NCBI GenBank assembly: GCA_905372035.1
Contig: CAJPNN010000051.1
Span: 1 to 12,394, forward strand
Origin: Bacillota bacterium
GTDB taxonomy: Bacteria > Bacillota > Clostridia > Peptostreptococcales > Anaerovoracaceae
DNA: 12,394 bases
Direction: 5' to 3'
Shown: one piece after another, positions 12,067 through 12,394 of the stretch
Numbering within the stretch: the stretch's first letter is position 1
How the letters are laid out: every line of letters begins with the position of its first letter
The notes under the pieces: generated by a model
Databases searched by the model: none
The model's input: only the letters and a program-made list of their open reading frames with translations
Told to the model about the DNA's origin: nothing
Made by a program: the position numbers and the translations under genes

Positions 12067-12394
12067 CTACTCCGACGGAGTTTCTGTATTGCCCGGGTTC
12101 GCCGGCGTTTCAGGTTTAGGCGCAGGATTCGGTTTAGGCGTTTCAGGTGTCTGTTTTACAGGTGGATTCTGCGTGACAGGGGGCTGTTGCGGCTGCTGCG
12201 GCTGAGTTGCTCCCGGCGCGGTCTGATTTGAAGGCGTTTTATTGTTGTTTGTAGCATCACCGTTGTCGCCGTTTCTTTTACTCTTATCGGTTGTCCTGCT
12301 GTGATTATTCTTTTGACCGTTATTGCCGTCCGTGTTGTTTTCTTCTTCCTGTTCTTCTCTTTCTTTATTTTTTTCTTCGTTCTCTTTCTTTTTC
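12067..12394 (-). CDS. C-terminal tail of an unidentified protein, Lys/Glu-rich then Pro-rich (5' end outside window)
   Basis: This reading frame enters from the window edge and ends at a TAG stop, giving 108 visible residues. The visible part has no folded domain. It begins with a highly charged Lys/Glu stretch (KKKENEEKNKEREEQEEE), passes through an Asn/Gly/Asp-rich linker and ends in a Pro/Gln/Thr/Lys-rich tail with repeated PKP and PET-like steps, finishing in TETPSE. No Cys, almost no aromatic residues and no LPxTG-type sorting signal are present. Tails like this are common on clostridial cell-envelope proteins, for example class A penicillin-binding proteins, and on some membrane regulators, but nothing here decides between them. 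It is GC-richer than its surroundings because of CCG, GCG and CAG codons. The frame is continuous and the composition protein-like, so I am fairly sure it is coding, but the identity is unknown. The MBL-fold gene follows 58 bp downstream. Confidence 0.65.
   Translation of the reverse strand, partial: KKKENEEKNKEREEQEEENNTDGNNGQKNNHSRTTDKSKRNGDNGDATNNNKTPSNQTAPGATQPQQPQQPPVTQNPPVKQTPETPKPNPAPKPETPANPGNTETPSE

Noticed and set aside
11920..12231. 103-codon plus-strand frame ending in an Arg-rich stretch
   Set aside because: The Arg repeats are the antisense of the Pro/Gln-rich tail; there is no ribosome site and it crosses the start of the MBL gene.
1..12394. Mobile elements, tRNA genes, CRISPR arrays and phage or defence genes
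   Set aside because: No transposase or integrase motifs, no terminal repeats, no cloverleaf sequences and no regularly spaced identical repeats were seen; gene content is core metabolism and signalling.

Overview
The window is an AT-rich stretch of a chromosome with every convincing gene on the minus strand, so transcription runs from high to low coordinates. It suggests an anaerobic, low-GC Firmicute of the class Clostridia. The reasons are a butyryl-CoA dehydrogenase with clostridial-type EtfB/EtfA, an FMN riboswitch before a Bacillus/Clostridium-type ribD-ribE-ribBA-ribH operon, strong AGGAGG ribosome binding sites, frequent TTG/GTG starts, and a small CLEC protein of a family I know from clostridia (CD1871A-like). 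No species can be named from the sequence. I see no mobile element, tRNA, rRNA or CRISPR array.

Layout in transcription order. (1) 12394-12067 is the proline-rich C-terminal tail of a protein that begins outside the window. (2) 12008-11067 is a metallo-beta-lactamase-fold hydrolase. (3) A near-perfect housekeeping promoter (TTGACA, 17 bp, TACAAT), overlapped by a sequence matching the Rex redox-repressor operator, drives bcd-etfB-etfA (10863-7866), the crotonyl-CoA reductase/electron-transfer flavoprotein complex. (4) An FMN riboswitch (7811-7666) and three tandem hairpins lead into ribD, ribE, ribBA and ribH (7452-3837), a full route from GTP and ribulose-5-phosphate to riboflavin, apart from the pathway's phosphatase step. 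(5) An OmpR-family response regulator and its sensor kinase (3658-1825) overlap and end in a terminator whose 21-bp perfect arms begin inside the kinase reading frame. (6) A compact three-gene operon (1695-32) encodes a CLEC small membrane protein, a polytopic NapH-like iron-sulfur protein and a thioredoxin-like lipoprotein. Two TTTACAC repeats, 11 bp apart, lie 9 bp upstream of a TATACT box, in the geometry of a Pho-box-like activator site.

The genes make sense together. Bcd/EtfAB uses several flavins, and it sits directly upstream of the flavin-sensing riboflavin operon with no obvious terminator between them. The two-component system sits directly upstream of a redox operon carrying an OmpR-type operator, so it is the natural candidate regulator. 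That operon is the most interesting part of the window: it looks like a ferredoxin-type cytoplasmic module, a cysteine-rich membrane core and an extracytoplasmic CxxC redoxin, i.e. a possible route for moving reducing power across the membrane without a CcdA/DsbD protein. That function is inference; the gene set, the cysteine motifs and the operator geometry are visible in the sequence.
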